A stretch of DNA of 34,214 nt from Subtercola sp. Z020. Its GTDB lineage: Bacteria; Actinomycetota; Actinomycetes; Actinomycetales; Microbacteriaceae. The notes under the pieces are model-generated. The model worked only from the letters and a program-made list of their open reading frames with translations. It was not told the origin of the DNA and searched no databases. Shown piece by piece: positions 15,531-23,559 of this stretch. Within the stretch, counting starts at the first letter, position 1; each line of letters starts with the position of its first letter. The position numbers and the translations under genes are program-made. The stretch is taken from the NCBI RefSeq assembly GCF_002931235.1, contig NZ_PSTT01000053.1:1-34214 (forward strand), written 5' to 3'.

Positions 15531-16426
15531 GAGGCCGCCTCCTGTCGGTTGAAGCGTTTGAGCGAGAGCCCGATGAGCGCGACGATCGCCGCCGAGACGA
15601 GGCCGAGCACGACCGCTCCGGCGATCGGGGCGTAGGCCTTGGCGGGGTCGGAGGTTCCGGACTGGGCGAATTCGATGATCATGCGGCCGATGCCGCCCTT
15701 GTAGCCCGTCGAGACCTCGGCGACCACCGTTCCGACGATGGCGCTGGCCGCTCCGAGCCGGAGCGCCGGCAGAAGGTACGGCACGCTGGCCGGCAACCTC
15801 AGCTTCAGCAGGGTGCGGAACCAGCCCGCGTTGTACGTGCGCATCAGCTCGACGTGGATCGCATCGGGCGACTGCAGGCCGCGGAGCGCCCCCACGGCCA
15901 CGGGGAAGAACGCAAGGTACGACGCGATGACGGCCACCGACATCCACCTGTCCCAGGAGAACGCACCGATCTGGATCTTGCCGCCCCAAGCGACGATCAC
16001 CGGCGCGAGGGCGATTAGCGGAACCGTCTGGCTGAGGATGAGCCAGGGCAGCACGGCGCGTTCGGCGACGTGCAGCCGCTGCATGAGCAGCGCGATGAGA
16101 AAGCCGACCACGGAGCCGACGGCCCAGCCGACCGCGGCCACGCCGAGGCTGTTCAGGGCGGCGCCGATCACCGCGACCCACACGGGCGGCGAGCCGGCCG
16201 AGGTGTTCACCGGCTCGATGGCGCGTGTCAGCATGTCGACGAGGTGCGGCATGGAACGGTCGTCGGTCTTCGGCAGGATGCTCGTGCCGAAGAGCTCCAC
16301 CCCCGCCACCGGGCCGACAGCCTTGTACCCCTCCCACAGCACGGCGAGCACCACGATGCCGAGCACCCCCCAGAGCACCGCGCTGGCGCGGCTCTTCGTG
16401 CGGTCGGCCCCCCTTGTCATCGTCAT
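15527..16426 (-). CDS. ABC transporter permease (SsuC/ThiX type)
   Basis: This is the first of two permeases. It has about six membrane spans, an N-terminal span at ASAVLWGVLGIVVLAVLWEG, and the EAA-like loop GALRGLQSPDAIHVELMRTY followed by KLRLPASVPYLLPALRLGAA. Length 299 aa. It starts inside the stop of the LLM oxidoreductase gene (ATGA) and ends inside the start of the ATPase (GTGA), so the catabolic and transport genes are translationally coupled. Confidence 0.9.
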   Translation of the reverse strand: MTMTRGADRTKSRASAVLWGVLGIVVLAVLWEGYKAVGPVAGVELFGTSILPKTDDRSMPHLVDMLTRAIEPVNTSAGSPPVWVAVIGAALNSLGVAAVGWAVGSVVGFLIALLMQRLHVAERAVLPWLILSQTVPLIALAPVIVAWGGKIQIGAFSWDRWMSVAVIASYLAFFPVAVGALRGLQSPDAIHVELMRTYNAGWFRTLLKLRLPASVPYLLPALRLGAASAIVGTVVAEVSTGYKGGIGRMIIEFAQSGTSDPAKAYAPIAGAVVLGLVSAAIVALIGLSLKRFNRQEAAS

Positions 16427-17439
16427 GCCGTGGCCGTGATGTGCTCTCGCATCGCGGGGATGACGGCTTCGCCGTACACCCGCAGGGTCTCTTCTTTGTT
16501 GTCGTGCTGCAGATAGCCGGCGAACTGGTCGACGCCGAGCTCCTTCAGGGCCTTCAGCTTCTCGATGTGCTGCGAGGCGTCACCGAGCAGGCAGAACCGG
16601 TCGACGATCTCGTCGGGCACGAAGTTCGCGTGCTCGTTGCCCGCGAGCCCATGCTGGTTGTAGTCGTAGCCCTGGCGCGCCTCGATGTAGTCGGTGAGGG
16701 CCTTCGGCACGTTCGAGTCGGTGCCGTACTTCGACACGATGTCGGCGACGTGGTTGCCGACCATGCCACCGAACCAGCGGCACTGGTCGCGCATGTGCTC
16801 CCAGTCGTTCCCGATGTACATGGGAGCCGCGACACAGAACTTGATCGCCATCGGGTCGCGCCCGGCTCGCTCGGCCGCCTCACGAACGGTCTTGATCATC
16901 CATTCGGCGATGTCGACGTCGGCGAGCTGCAGGATGAAGCCGTCGCCGACCTCGCCCGTGAGCTTCAGGGCGAGCGGGCCGTAGGCGGCCACCCAGACCT
17001 CGAGCTCTGAACCGCGGCTCCAGGGGAACTGCAGCGTCGCACCGTTGTACTCGACCGACCGGCTGTTCGCGAGTTCGCGGATCACGTGGATCGACTCTCG
17101 GAGCGTCTTCAGCGTGGTCGGCGCGCCGTTCGTCGTGCGCACCGCCGAATCGCCCCGGCCGATGCCGCAGATGGTGCGGTTGCCGTACATCTCGTTCAGC
17201 GTGGCGAAGATCGAGGCCGTGACGGTCCAGTCGCGGGTCGCCGGGTTGGTGACCATGGGGCCGACCTTGATGCGGTGCGTCTCGTTCAGGATCTGGCTGT
17301 AGATGACATAGGGCTCCTGCCAGAGCAGGTGGGAGTCGAAGGTCCATGCGTAGTCGAAGCCGTGCTGCTCGGCCAGCTTCGCGAGCGCGAGGGTGCGCGA
17401 CGCCGGCGGGTGGGTCTGGAGGACTGCTCCGAATTCCAT
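16423..17439 (-). CDS. LLM-class F420-type oxidoreductase (CPS_4043-like); candidate pyrimidine reductase
   Basis: This is a luciferase-like TIM-barrel protein of 338 aa. It starts MEFGAVLQTHPPASRTL and contains ATRDWTVTASIFATLNEMYG and GNRTICGIGRGDSAVRT, wording of the F420-dependent CPS_4043-type branch related to methylene-tetrahydromethanopterin reductase. The start at ATG 17439 is chosen for AGGAAG about 9 nt upstream; an upstream in-frame ATG lacks family sequence. It lies between dihydropyrimidinase and the importer, with its stop overlapping the first permease. No NAD(P)H dihydropyrimidine dehydrogenase is present, so it may reduce uracil/thymine with F420H2. An FMN-dependent oxygenase role, as in RutA, is the main alternative. 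Family call is firm, substrate is inferred. Confidence 0.88.
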   Translation of the reverse strand: MEFGAVLQTHPPASRTLALAKLAEQHGFDYAWTFDSHLLWQEPYVIYSQILNETHRIKVGPMVTNPATRDWTVTASIFATLNEMYGNRTICGIGRGDSAVRTTNGAPTTLKTLRESIHVIRELANSRSVEYNGATLQFPWSRGSELEVWVAAYGPLALKLTGEVGDGFILQLADVDIAEWMIKTVREAAERAGRDPMAIKFCVAAPMYIGNDWEHMRDQCRWFGGMVGNHVADIVSKYGTDSNVPKALTDYIEARQGYDYNQHGLAGNEHANFVPDEIVDRFCLLGDASQHIEKLKALKELGVDQFAGYLQHDNKEETLRVYGEAVIPAMREHITATA

Positions 17440-17478
17440 GTGGTGCTGCTTCCTGCGGTGGTGGTCGGGTTCGAACAC

Positions 17479-17500
17479 GACGCCGGGCGGGCCCGACGTC
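17479..17500 (-). other. Hairpin between dihydropyrimidinase and LLM genes
   Basis: GACG-c-CGGGC-gg-GCCCG-a-CGTC can fold just after the dihydropyrimidinase stop in the minus-strand RNA. It is the only strong structure in that 70-nt gap and could protect or separate parts of the operon message. Confidence 0.35.
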
Positions 17501-17509
17501 GCTGGTGGA

Positions 17510-18949
17510 TCAGATCAGGTACTGGCTCAGGCCGCGCTTGAAATACTTGCCGTCGCCCTTGCTGCCGAGGTAGGCGTTGTCGTCGACGATCACCTTGCCC
17601 CGGGAGATGACCGTGTCGACGTGGCCGTCGATCTCGTAGCCCTCCCAGGCCGAGTAGTCCATGTTCATGTGGTGCGACCGGCCCTCGCCGGTGCCGATCG
17701 AGGTGTGGCCCTTGGGGTCGTAGATGACGACGTCGCCGTCGGCCCCGGGCTGTATGACGCCCTTCTTGCCGTACATGCCGAACATGCGGGCGGGCGTGGT
17801 GGAGGTGAGCTCGACCCAGCGCGGCAGGGTGATCTCACCCATCACGACACCCTGGTAGATGAGGTCCATCCGGTGCTCGACAGACCCGATGCCGTTCGGG
17901 ATCTTCGAGAAGTCGCCGACGCCCATGTCTTTCTGGCCCTTCATGCAGAACGGGCAGTGGTCGGTCGAGATGACCTGCAGGTCGTTTGTGCGGAGACCCT
18001 GCCACATGTGGTGCTGGTGGCCCTCTGCCCGCGACCGGAGCGGGGTCGAACACACCCACTTCGCCCCCTCGAAGTCGCCCCATTCGGCACTGGATGCCCC
18101 CAGCTGCTCCTCGAGCGAGAGATAGAGGTACTGCGGGCAGGTCTCGGCGAACACGTTCTGGCCGCGATCGCGGGCGATGGCGATCTGCTCGACGGCCTGC
18201 TTGGCGCTCACGTGCACGATGTAGAGCGGCGCCCCCGTGAGGTTCGCCAGCATGATCGCGCGGTGCGTCGCCTCTTCCTCGGCCTGCCACGGTCGCGTGG
18301 TGCCGTGGAAGTAGGGAGACGTGTCGCCACGGGCGATCGACTGCTGCACGAGCAGGTCGATGACGCTGCCGTTCTCGGCGTGCATCATCATCAGCGCACC
18401 GTTCTCGCTGGCCCGCTGCATCGCCTTCACGATCTGGCCGTCGTCGGAGAGGAACACACCTTTGTAGGCCATGAAGAGCTTGAACGAGCTGACGCCTTCG
18501 TTCAGCAGTTCATCCATCGCGGTCAACGACGAATCCTGCACGTCGGAGAGGATCTGGTGGAACCCGTAGTCGATCGCGCAGTTGCCGGCGGCCTTCTGCT
18601 GCCAGAGCTGGTACTCGTCGAGGATGTTCTCGCCGGCATACTGCACGACGAAGTCGACGATGCTCGTGGTTCCGCCCCAGGCCGCGGCCCGCGTTCCCGT
18701 CTCGAAGGTGTCGGAGGCGAACGTGCCGCCGAACGGCATCTCCATGTGCGTGTGGGCGTCGATGCCGCCCGGTATCACGTACTTGCCGCGGGCATCGATG
18801 ACGCGGTCGACGTTGGCCGCGATGTCGAAGCCCAGAAGCGCCGAGCCCGGTGCGAGAACCGCCGCGATCGTCTCGCCGTCGATCAGCACGTCGGCTTCGG
18901 CTGTGCCGGTCGCGTTGACGACCGTTCCATTCGTGATGAGTGTCTTCAT
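17510..18949 (-). CDS. hydA: Dihydropyrimidinase (D-hydantoinase family)
   Basis: This cyclic amidohydrolase opens 5,6-dihydrouracil/dihydrothymine (or hydantoins) to N-carbamoyl-beta-amino acids. The binuclear metal site is complete: DAHTHMEM (H66, H68), the carbamylated Lys in SSFKLFMAYKG (K157), MHAENG (H190), IVHVSAK (H246) and STDHCPF (D330). Length (479 aa) is normal. ATG at 18949 has AAGGAG 8 nt upstream, a strong site. It follows the beta-ureidopropionase gene by 42 bp and precedes the LLM gene by 70 bp. Pairing with beta-ureidopropionase supports a true pyrimidine role over a generic hydantoinase. Confidence 0.94.
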   Translation of the reverse strand: MKTLITNGTVVNATGTAEADVLIDGETIAAVLAPGSALLGFDIAANVDRVIDARGKYVIPGGIDAHTHMEMPFGGTFASDTFETGTRAAAWGGTTSIVDFVVQYAGENILDEYQLWQQKAAGNCAIDYGFHQILSDVQDSSLTAMDELLNEGVSSFKLFMAYKGVFLSDDGQIVKAMQRASENGALMMMHAENGSVIDLLVQQSIARGDTSPYFHGTTRPWQAEEEATHRAIMLANLTGAPLYIVHVSAKQAVEQIAIARDRGQNVFAETCPQYLYLSLEEQLGASSAEWGDFEGAKWVCSTPLRSRAEGHQHHMWQGLRTNDLQVISTDHCPFCMKGQKDMGVGDFSKIPNGIGSVEHRMDLIYQGVVMGEITLPRWVELTSTTPARMFGMYGKKGVIQPGADGDVVIYDPKGHTSIGTGEGRSHHMNMDYSAWEGYEIDGHVDTVISRGKVIVDDNAYLGSKGDGKYFKRGLSQYLI

Positions 18950-18991
18950 CTGCGCTGCTCCTTCAGAGGTGCCGGGAGAGGGTGGTCGGGT

Positions 18992-19840
18992 CTACGGCTT
19001 CGGGATGGAGGTGTATGACTCCGGGCGGCGGTCGCGGTAGAACTGCCAGTCGTCGCGCATCTCCCGCACCATGTCGAGGTCGAGGTCTCTGATGAGGAGC
19101 TCTTCTTCTGTGCCCGAGCCGCGCTCGCCGATGAAGTTGCCCCGCGGGTCGATCGCCTGGCTGGTGCCGTAGAAGTCGACAGCCAGGTCGCCGTACTCGT
19201 TGTCCTCCCGGCCGACACGGTTCGGCTGCAGCACGAAGTAGCCGTTGGCGACGGCCGCTGCGGGGCCCTCGACCTCCCACAACCGGTTCGAGAGACCGGG
19301 CTTCGTCGCATTGGGGTTGAAGACCATGTGGGCGCCGTTCAGGCCGAGCTCCCGCCACCCCTCGGGGAAGTGCCGGTCGTAGCAGATGTAGAGGCCGATC
19401 TTGCCGACCGAGGTGTCGAAGACGGGGTAGCCCATGTTGCCGGGGCGGAAGTAGAACTTCTCCCAGAAGCGGTCGACGTTCGGAATGTGGTGCTTGCGGT
19501 ACTTGCCGAGGATCGTGCCGTCTGCCTCGACGATGACGGCGGTGTTGTAGTACACGCCCGTGATGTCCTCTTCGTAGATCGGCAGGATCATGACGAGCTG
19601 CAGCTCGGCCGCCAGCGCCGCGAAACGCTGCACGATCGGCCCGTCGGCGGGCTCGGCGTAGCGGTAGTACTTCTTGTCTTCGGTGATGCCGAAGTACGGG
19701 CCGTAGAACAGCTCCTGGAAGCAGATGACCTGTGCGCCGTCGGCCGCGGCATCCCGCGCGAACTGCTCGTGCTTCTGGATCATCGACTCGAGGTCACCCG
19801 TCCAAGTCGTCTGGGTGATCGCTGCTCGTACAACCGTCAT
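18992..19840 (-). CDS. Beta-ureidopropionase (nitrilase superfamily carbon-nitrogen hydrolase)
   Basis: The nitrilase-type catalytic triad is visible: E43 in FQELFYGPYF, K116 in GKYRKHHIPN and C153 in GLYICYDRHFPEGW. The wording around all three is that of N-carbamoylputrescine/beta-ureidopropionase-like amidases. It would hydrolyse N-carbamoyl-beta-alanine or N-carbamoyl-3-aminoisobutyrate to the beta-amino acid, CO2 and ammonia, directly after dihydropyrimidinase. Length 282 aa. ATG at 19840 with AAGGAA about 9 nt upstream. It is the first gene of the operon and is divergent from the MocR-type regulator across a 103-bp AT-rich promoter region. Confidence 0.9.
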   Translation of the reverse strand: MTVVRAAITQTTWTGDLESMIQKHEQFARDAAADGAQVICFQELFYGPYFGITEDKKYYRYAEPADGPIVQRFAALAAELQLVMILPIYEEDITGVYYNTAVIVEADGTILGKYRKHHIPNVDRFWEKFYFRPGNMGYPVFDTSVGKIGLYICYDRHFPEGWRELGLNGAHMVFNPNATKPGLSNRLWEVEGPAAAVANGYFVLQPNRVGREDNEYGDLAVDFYGTSQAIDPRGNFIGERGSGTEEELLIRDLDLDMVREMRDDWQFYRDRRPESYTSIPKP

Positions 19841-19943
19841 TGGCGCTGTTCCTTCCGAGGCCCGTTTTGTTATTATTCGTTGTGGACATTTCTCTCGTGT
19901 TTCAGACTGTGACGCAGGCGTAAAAATAAGTCAAGAGGTGTGG
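19841..19943. promoter_or_regulatory. Divergent promoter region of the pyrimidine operon and MocR gene
   Basis: This 103-bp gap is the most AT-rich short stretch of the area. TATTAT (19871-19876) fits a plus-strand -10 box; on the minus strand AATAAT/TAATAA lies about 20 nt before the beta-ureidopropionase ribosome site. CTCGTGTTTCAG (19894-19905) joins the two ends of the repeats found before pucG (CTCGTG...TTTCAG). MocR proteins usually bind repeats in such shared regions. Confidence 0.55.
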
Positions 19944-21311
19944 ATGATCGACCGCATCATCGGGGCTGTGGAGGGCAAGACGCCCGAAGCCATCGCCGCC
20001 GCCGTCTCACGCCTGATCCGTTCGGGCGGCATTGCTTCCGGAGACCGGTTGCCGACCGTTCGCGAGCTGGCCCGCGCGCTGGGCGTCAGCCCCGCGACGG
20101 TCTCGAACGCCTGGCAGGCCCTCGCGGGCGTCGGGCTCATCACCTCACGCGGTCGCGCGGGCAGTTTCGTGCTGCAGGCCGGAACCACGTGGATGCCCAC
20201 CCACTTCGCCGAGCTGGCGGGCTCCCACGTCGAAGCCCGGCTCGACCTCTCCAGCGGCACACCCGATCCCCGCCTGCTCCCCTCGCTCGGCGCCGCACTC
20301 TCGCGCGTGCCCGCCCGCGCCGACACGTCGAGCTACCTCACCCAACGAGTGCTGCCCGAGCTCGAACGGCACCTGCGGGCATCCTGGCCCTACTCCCCCG
20401 AGGGCCTGACGATTCTCGACGGAGCTCTCGACGCCATCTCCCGGTCGCTCGAGATGGTCGTGCGCTACGGCGACAGGGTGATCGTCGAAGACCCGTCGTT
20501 CCCTCCGTTCTTCGACCTGATCGAGCAGTTCGGCGCCGAGCGCGTGCCGGTGGCGGTCGACGCACACGGGATGAGACCGGATGCCCTGGCCGCCGCCCTC
20601 GCCACGAACCCCGCGGCGATCATCCTGCAGCCCCGTGCGCAGAACCCCACGGGCGCGTCGTTGACCCGGGAGCGGGCCGAGCAGCTCGTGCGCGTGCTGA
20701 AGGCGCATTCGCACCTCACCGACCCGGTCATCATCGAAGACGACCATTCGGGCGAGATCAGCTCGGCGCCGACGCTCAGCCTCGGTGCGTGGCTGCCGAA
20801 CCGGGTGCTGCACATCAGGAGCTATGCGAAATCGCACGGCCCAGACCTGCGGATCGGCGCGCTCGGCGGGCCGGCGGCCCTCATCGATCGCATCGTCGCC
20901 CGCCGCATGCTCGGGCCGGGATGGACGTCGCGGATGCTGCAGGTCATTCTCTACGAACTGCTCACGGCACCCGAGTCGGTCGAGCAGGTCGCCCGGGCAC
21001 GCGACACCTACCGGGCTCGGCAGCTCGCGCTCGCGGCCGCCCTCGAGCGCCACGGACTGCCCTTCGTGGCGGCAGACGGCATCAACGCCTGGCTTCCGGT
21101 GCGCGACGAGCGGGCAGCCATCGTGTCGCTGGCCGCAAGCGGGATCCGGGTGGCGGCGGGGGCGCCGTTCCAGGCGCGGGCCGACCGTGGCGAGCGACCG
21201 GATGCCGACGCGGGGCAGTTCGTGCGCATCACGGCCGGCATCGTGGAGAACGACGTCGACGGCGTGGCCGGGCTGCTCGCCGCCGCGTCGCGGGGCGACA
21301 GCGCGGCGTGA
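19944..21311 (+). CDS. MocR-type GntR/aminotransferase-fold transcriptional regulator
   Basis: A GntR winged HTH fills residues 1-75 (RLIRSGGIASGDRLPTVREL, then VSPATVSNAWQAL). A fold-type I aminotransferase-like domain follows, with AQNPTGASL (about N234), VIIEDDHSG (D266/267) and the PLP-type Lys296 in IRSYAKSHGPDLRIG. MocR proteins bind PLP and sense amino acids or amines such as GABA, taurine or beta-alanine-like compounds. It faces the pyrimidine operon, whose product would be beta-alanine or 3-aminoisobutyrate, so such a sensor fits. The start at ATG 19944 is chosen for AGAGG 5 nt upstream; the frame extends left but through the promoter. A catalytic aminotransferase role is less likely given the HTH. 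Confidence 0.9.
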   Translation: MIDRIIGAVEGKTPEAIAAAVSRLIRSGGIASGDRLPTVRELARALGVSPATVSNAWQALAGVGLITSRGRAGSFVLQAGTTWMPTHFAELAGSHVEARLDLSSGTPDPRLLPSLGAALSRVPARADTSSYLTQRVLPELERHLRASWPYSPEGLTILDGALDAISRSLEMVVRYGDRVIVEDPSFPPFFDLIEQFGAERVPVAVDAHGMRPDALAAALATNPAAIILQPRAQNPTGASLTRERAEQLVRVLKAHSHLTDPVIIEDDHSGEISSAPTLSLGAWLPNRVLHIRSYAKSHGPDLRIGALGGPAALIDRIVARRMLGPGWTSRMLQVILYELLTAPESVEQVARARDTYRARQLALAAALERHGLPFVAADGINAWLPVRDERAAIVSLAASGIRVAAGAPFQARADRGERPDADAGQFVRITAGIVENDVDGVAGLLAAASRGDSAA

Positions 21312-21343
21312 CGGATGCCGCGTCGCCGGGCGACAGCGCGGCG
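21282..21343 (+). repeat. 27-bp direct repeat at the end of the MocR gene
   Basis: Bases 21282-21308 recur at 21317-21343 with one change. The first copy encodes the last residues before the stop, the second is untranslated. The 100-bp gap to the next gene (21312-21411) otherwise holds the -10 box of the LLM gene. Confidence 0.75.
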
Positions 21344-21399
21344 AGACTGCTGCGTGGGCGCTGCCGGGCGCCCGGCCCGGCGGTGTCGGAGGTGCTCCC

Positions 21400-21405
21400 T
21401 AGACT
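21400..21405 (+). promoter_or_regulatory. -10 box for leaderless LLM-cofD transcript
   Basis: TAGACT fits TAnnnT and ends 6 nt before ATG 21412; no Shine-Dalgarno is visible. It separates the LLM-cofD unit from the MocR gene. Confidence 0.6.
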
Positions 21406-21411
21406 TGCCGC

Positions 21412-22320
21412 ATGCGTTTCGGAATCGTCATCCTGCCCCAAGAGCCCTGGCGCGCCCTCGAGCGCAAATGGAAGGCCGCCGAGCAGTACGGCTTCGACCA
21501 CGCGTGGACGTATGACCACCTCTCCTGGCGTTCGCTCGCCGACGAGCCATGGGGAGCGACCATCCCCACGCTGACGGCCGCCGCAGCAGTGACCTCGCGC
21601 ATCCGGCTCGGCACCTTCGTCTCGTCGCCGAACTTCCGCCACCCGGTGCCATTCGCGAAAGACGTGGCAACGGTCGACGACATCTCGGGCGGGCGGTTCC
21701 TGCTCGGCTTCGGTTCGGGCGGCACAGGGTTCGACGCGTTCGTTCTCGGCCAGCAGCAGCTCTCCGCGCGCGAGCGCCACGACCGCTTCGCCGAGGCCGT
21801 CGAGCTGCTCGACCGTCTGCTGCGGTTCGAGCAGGCTCCGGATGCCGCGGCTGCGGGCACGGCATCCGGAATCCACTTCGAGGGTCAGTGGTACACCGCC
21901 GTCGATGCGCGCATGGTCGGGCGGCCGGCGCAACTGCCGCGCGTGCCGTTCGTGCTGGCGGCCAACGGCCCGAAAGGGCTGGGCCTGGTGAGCCGGTTCG
22001 GGCAGGGCTGGGTGACGACCGGGGCCGACGGCGCGGTCGGCGAAGAGTGGTGGAGCGCGGTCGAGACCCTGGTGCACCGGCTGGAGGATGCCGCGACGGC
22101 GGCCGGGCGCGACCCGGGCGACATCGACAGGTACCTGTCGCTCGACTCCGGCGGCCAGGCGTCGCTGGCGAGCGTGGAGGCGTTCGAGGAGATGGTGGGG
22201 CGGGCATCCGGTCTCGGCTTCACCGATGTGATCACGCACTGGCCGCGTGCCTCCGGTGTGTATGCGGCGTCGGAGTCGGTTCTGGAGGAGGTGGTCTCGC
22301 GGATGCCGGGCTGGCGCTGA
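21412..22320 (+). CDS. LLM-class F420-dependent oxidoreductase
   Basis: This is a luciferase-like TIM-barrel protein of 302 aa. It starts MRFGIVILPQEPW and has FDHAWTYDHLSW, RIRLGTFVSSPNFRHPVPFA and GGRFLLGFGSGGTGFDAF, typical of actinobacterial F420-binding LLM reductases. It lies 42 bp before cofD, same strand, so the reductase and an F420 biosynthetic enzyme are probably cotranscribed. This context supports F420 over FMN. The substrate is unknown. A promoter box 6 nt before the ATG suggests a leaderless message. Confidence 0.88.
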   Translation: MRFGIVILPQEPWRALERKWKAAEQYGFDHAWTYDHLSWRSLADEPWGATIPTLTAAAAVTSRIRLGTFVSSPNFRHPVPFAKDVATVDDISGGRFLLGFGSGGTGFDAFVLGQQQLSARERHDRFAEAVELLDRLLRFEQAPDAAAAGTASGIHFEGQWYTAVDARMVGRPAQLPRVPFVLAANGPKGLGLVSRFGQGWVTTGADGAVGEEWWSAVETLVHRLEDAATAAGRDPGDIDRYLSLDSGGQASLASVEAFEEMVGRASGLGFTDVITHWPRASGVYAASESVLEEVVSRMPGWR

Positions 22321-22362
22321 GGCGGGGCGGTGGCGAGGGCGCTGGTCGTGTGAGGATGAAGC

Positions 22363-23484
22363 GTGAAGATAACGGTGTTGGCCGGCGGCGTCGGTGGAGC
22401 GAAATTCCTGCGGGGGCTGCGACAGCACCTGCGTGAGACCCTGCCCGATGGCGCGGGCGGCACGACGGCCACGGTGACGGTGGTCGTGAACACGGGCGAC
22501 GACCTGTGGTTGACGGGGCTCCGCGTCTGCCCCGACCTCGACTCCATCATGTACACCCTCGGCGGTGCGAACGACGAGGTGCGCGGCTGGGGCCGGCTCG
22601 GCGAGAGCGAGCGAGTGAGCGCGGAACTGACGGCCTACGGGGTGGGCTGGCCCTGGTTCACGCTCGGCGATCTCGACCTCGGAACGCACATCACGCGCTC
22701 GCATCTGCTGCGTGAGGGGCTGACACTCAGCGAGGCGACGGCACAGGTGACGGCGCGCTGGAACCTCGGCGTGACCCTGCTGCCGATGAGCGACCAGCCG
22801 GTCGAGACGCACGTGGTGGTTGCAGACGAGGAGGGCACTGAGCCCGGATCTGCTCCCGGGGCTGCTCCTGGTACCCGCACGATGCACTTCGAAGAGTGGT
22901 GGGTGCGCTACCGGGCGTCGCTGCCCGCGCTGCGTTTCGAGCAGCACGGCATCGAGACAGCCGTAGCTGCACCCGGTGTCGTCGATGCGATTCTCGACGC
23001 CGACGTGGTTCTGGTCGCGCCGTCGAACCCCGTCGTCTCGATCGGCACCATTCTGCCGGTGCCGGGAATGCGCGAGGCCCTTCTGACGACGTCGGCGCCG
23101 GTCGTCGGCGTCTCGCCGATCATCTCCGGGTCGCCCGTTCGCGGTATGGCGAAGGCGTGCCTCGACGCGATCGGGGTGGCGGTGGCGGCGGACGCGGTGG
23201 CGCTCCACTACGGGGCGCGCGGCGCGCGTTCGACGTCGGCGGGTGCTGACGCTGCCGGCACCGGTTCGAGCTCTGGCGGCGCCGGCTCCGGCTCCGGCTC
23301 CGGCATTCTCGACGCCTGGCTCATCGACGAATCGGATGCCGCGCTCGCCCCCGGAATCGAGGCCGCCGGACTCGCGGTCAGCGTGGTTCCGCTCTGGATG
23401 ACGACCGTCGACGCCACGGCAGCCCTGGCCGCCGCGGCCCTAGCGGCGGCAGACGGAGTGCGCCTCGCACACGCAACCGCCTGA
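22363..23484 (+). CDS. cofD: 2-phospho-L-lactate transferase (CofD/FbiA)
   Basis: This enzyme joins the phospholactyl (or phosphoenolpyruvyl) guanosine group to Fo, giving F420-0 or dehydro-F420-0. The N-terminal Rossmann-like motif ITVLAGGVGGAKFLRGL, the VVNTGDDLWLTGLRVCPDLD block and GWFTLGDLDLGTHI-type wording (here WPWFTLGDLDLGTH) are diagnostic, as is VLVAPSNPVVSIGTIL. A Gly/Ser-rich repeat (about residues 288-318) is inserted before the last helix. The start is GTG with GAGGA 6 nt upstream. It makes the substrate for CofE, encoded 3 kb away on the other strand. Confidence 0.95.
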   Translation: MKITVLAGGVGGAKFLRGLRQHLRETLPDGAGGTTATVTVVVNTGDDLWLTGLRVCPDLDSIMYTLGGANDEVRGWGRLGESERVSAELTAYGVGWPWFTLGDLDLGTHITRSHLLREGLTLSEATAQVTARWNLGVTLLPMSDQPVETHVVVADEEGTEPGSAPGAAPGTRTMHFEEWWVRYRASLPALRFEQHGIETAVAAPGVVDAILDADVVLVAPSNPVVSIGTILPVPGMREALLTTSAPVVGVSPIISGSPVRGMAKACLDAIGVAVAADAVALHYGARGARSTSAGADAAGTGSSSGGAGSGSGSGILDAWLIDESDAALAPGIEAAGLAVSVVPLWMTTVDATAALAAAALAAADGVRLAHATA

Positions 23485-23493
23485 GGCGCTTCA

Positions 23494-23516
23494 CGGCCCG
23501 GCGGGCTCGCCGGCCG
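23494..23516. terminator. Hairpin between convergent cofD and hydrolase genes
   Basis: CCGGCG-GGCT-CGCCGG with an added CGG/CCG outer pairing lies 10 nt after the cofD stop. It could serve both convergent transcripts. The rest of the gap 23485-23559 shows nothing else. Confidence 0.5.
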
Positions 23517-23559
23517 CGCCCTGATCTTCGTGCGCGGTAGGTTTCAGGCGCGCATCCAT

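Noticed and set aside
15531-16337. Extended ATPase reading frame
   Set aside because: The added part lies inside the permease gene in another frame and lacks motifs. GTG 15530 overlaps the permease stop, as expected in this coupled operon.
18992-19840. Nitrilase producing a carboxylic acid from a nitrile
   Set aside because: The E-K-C surroundings are those of carbamoyl-amide hydrolases, and the dihydropyrimidinase neighbour fits beta-ureidopropionase better.
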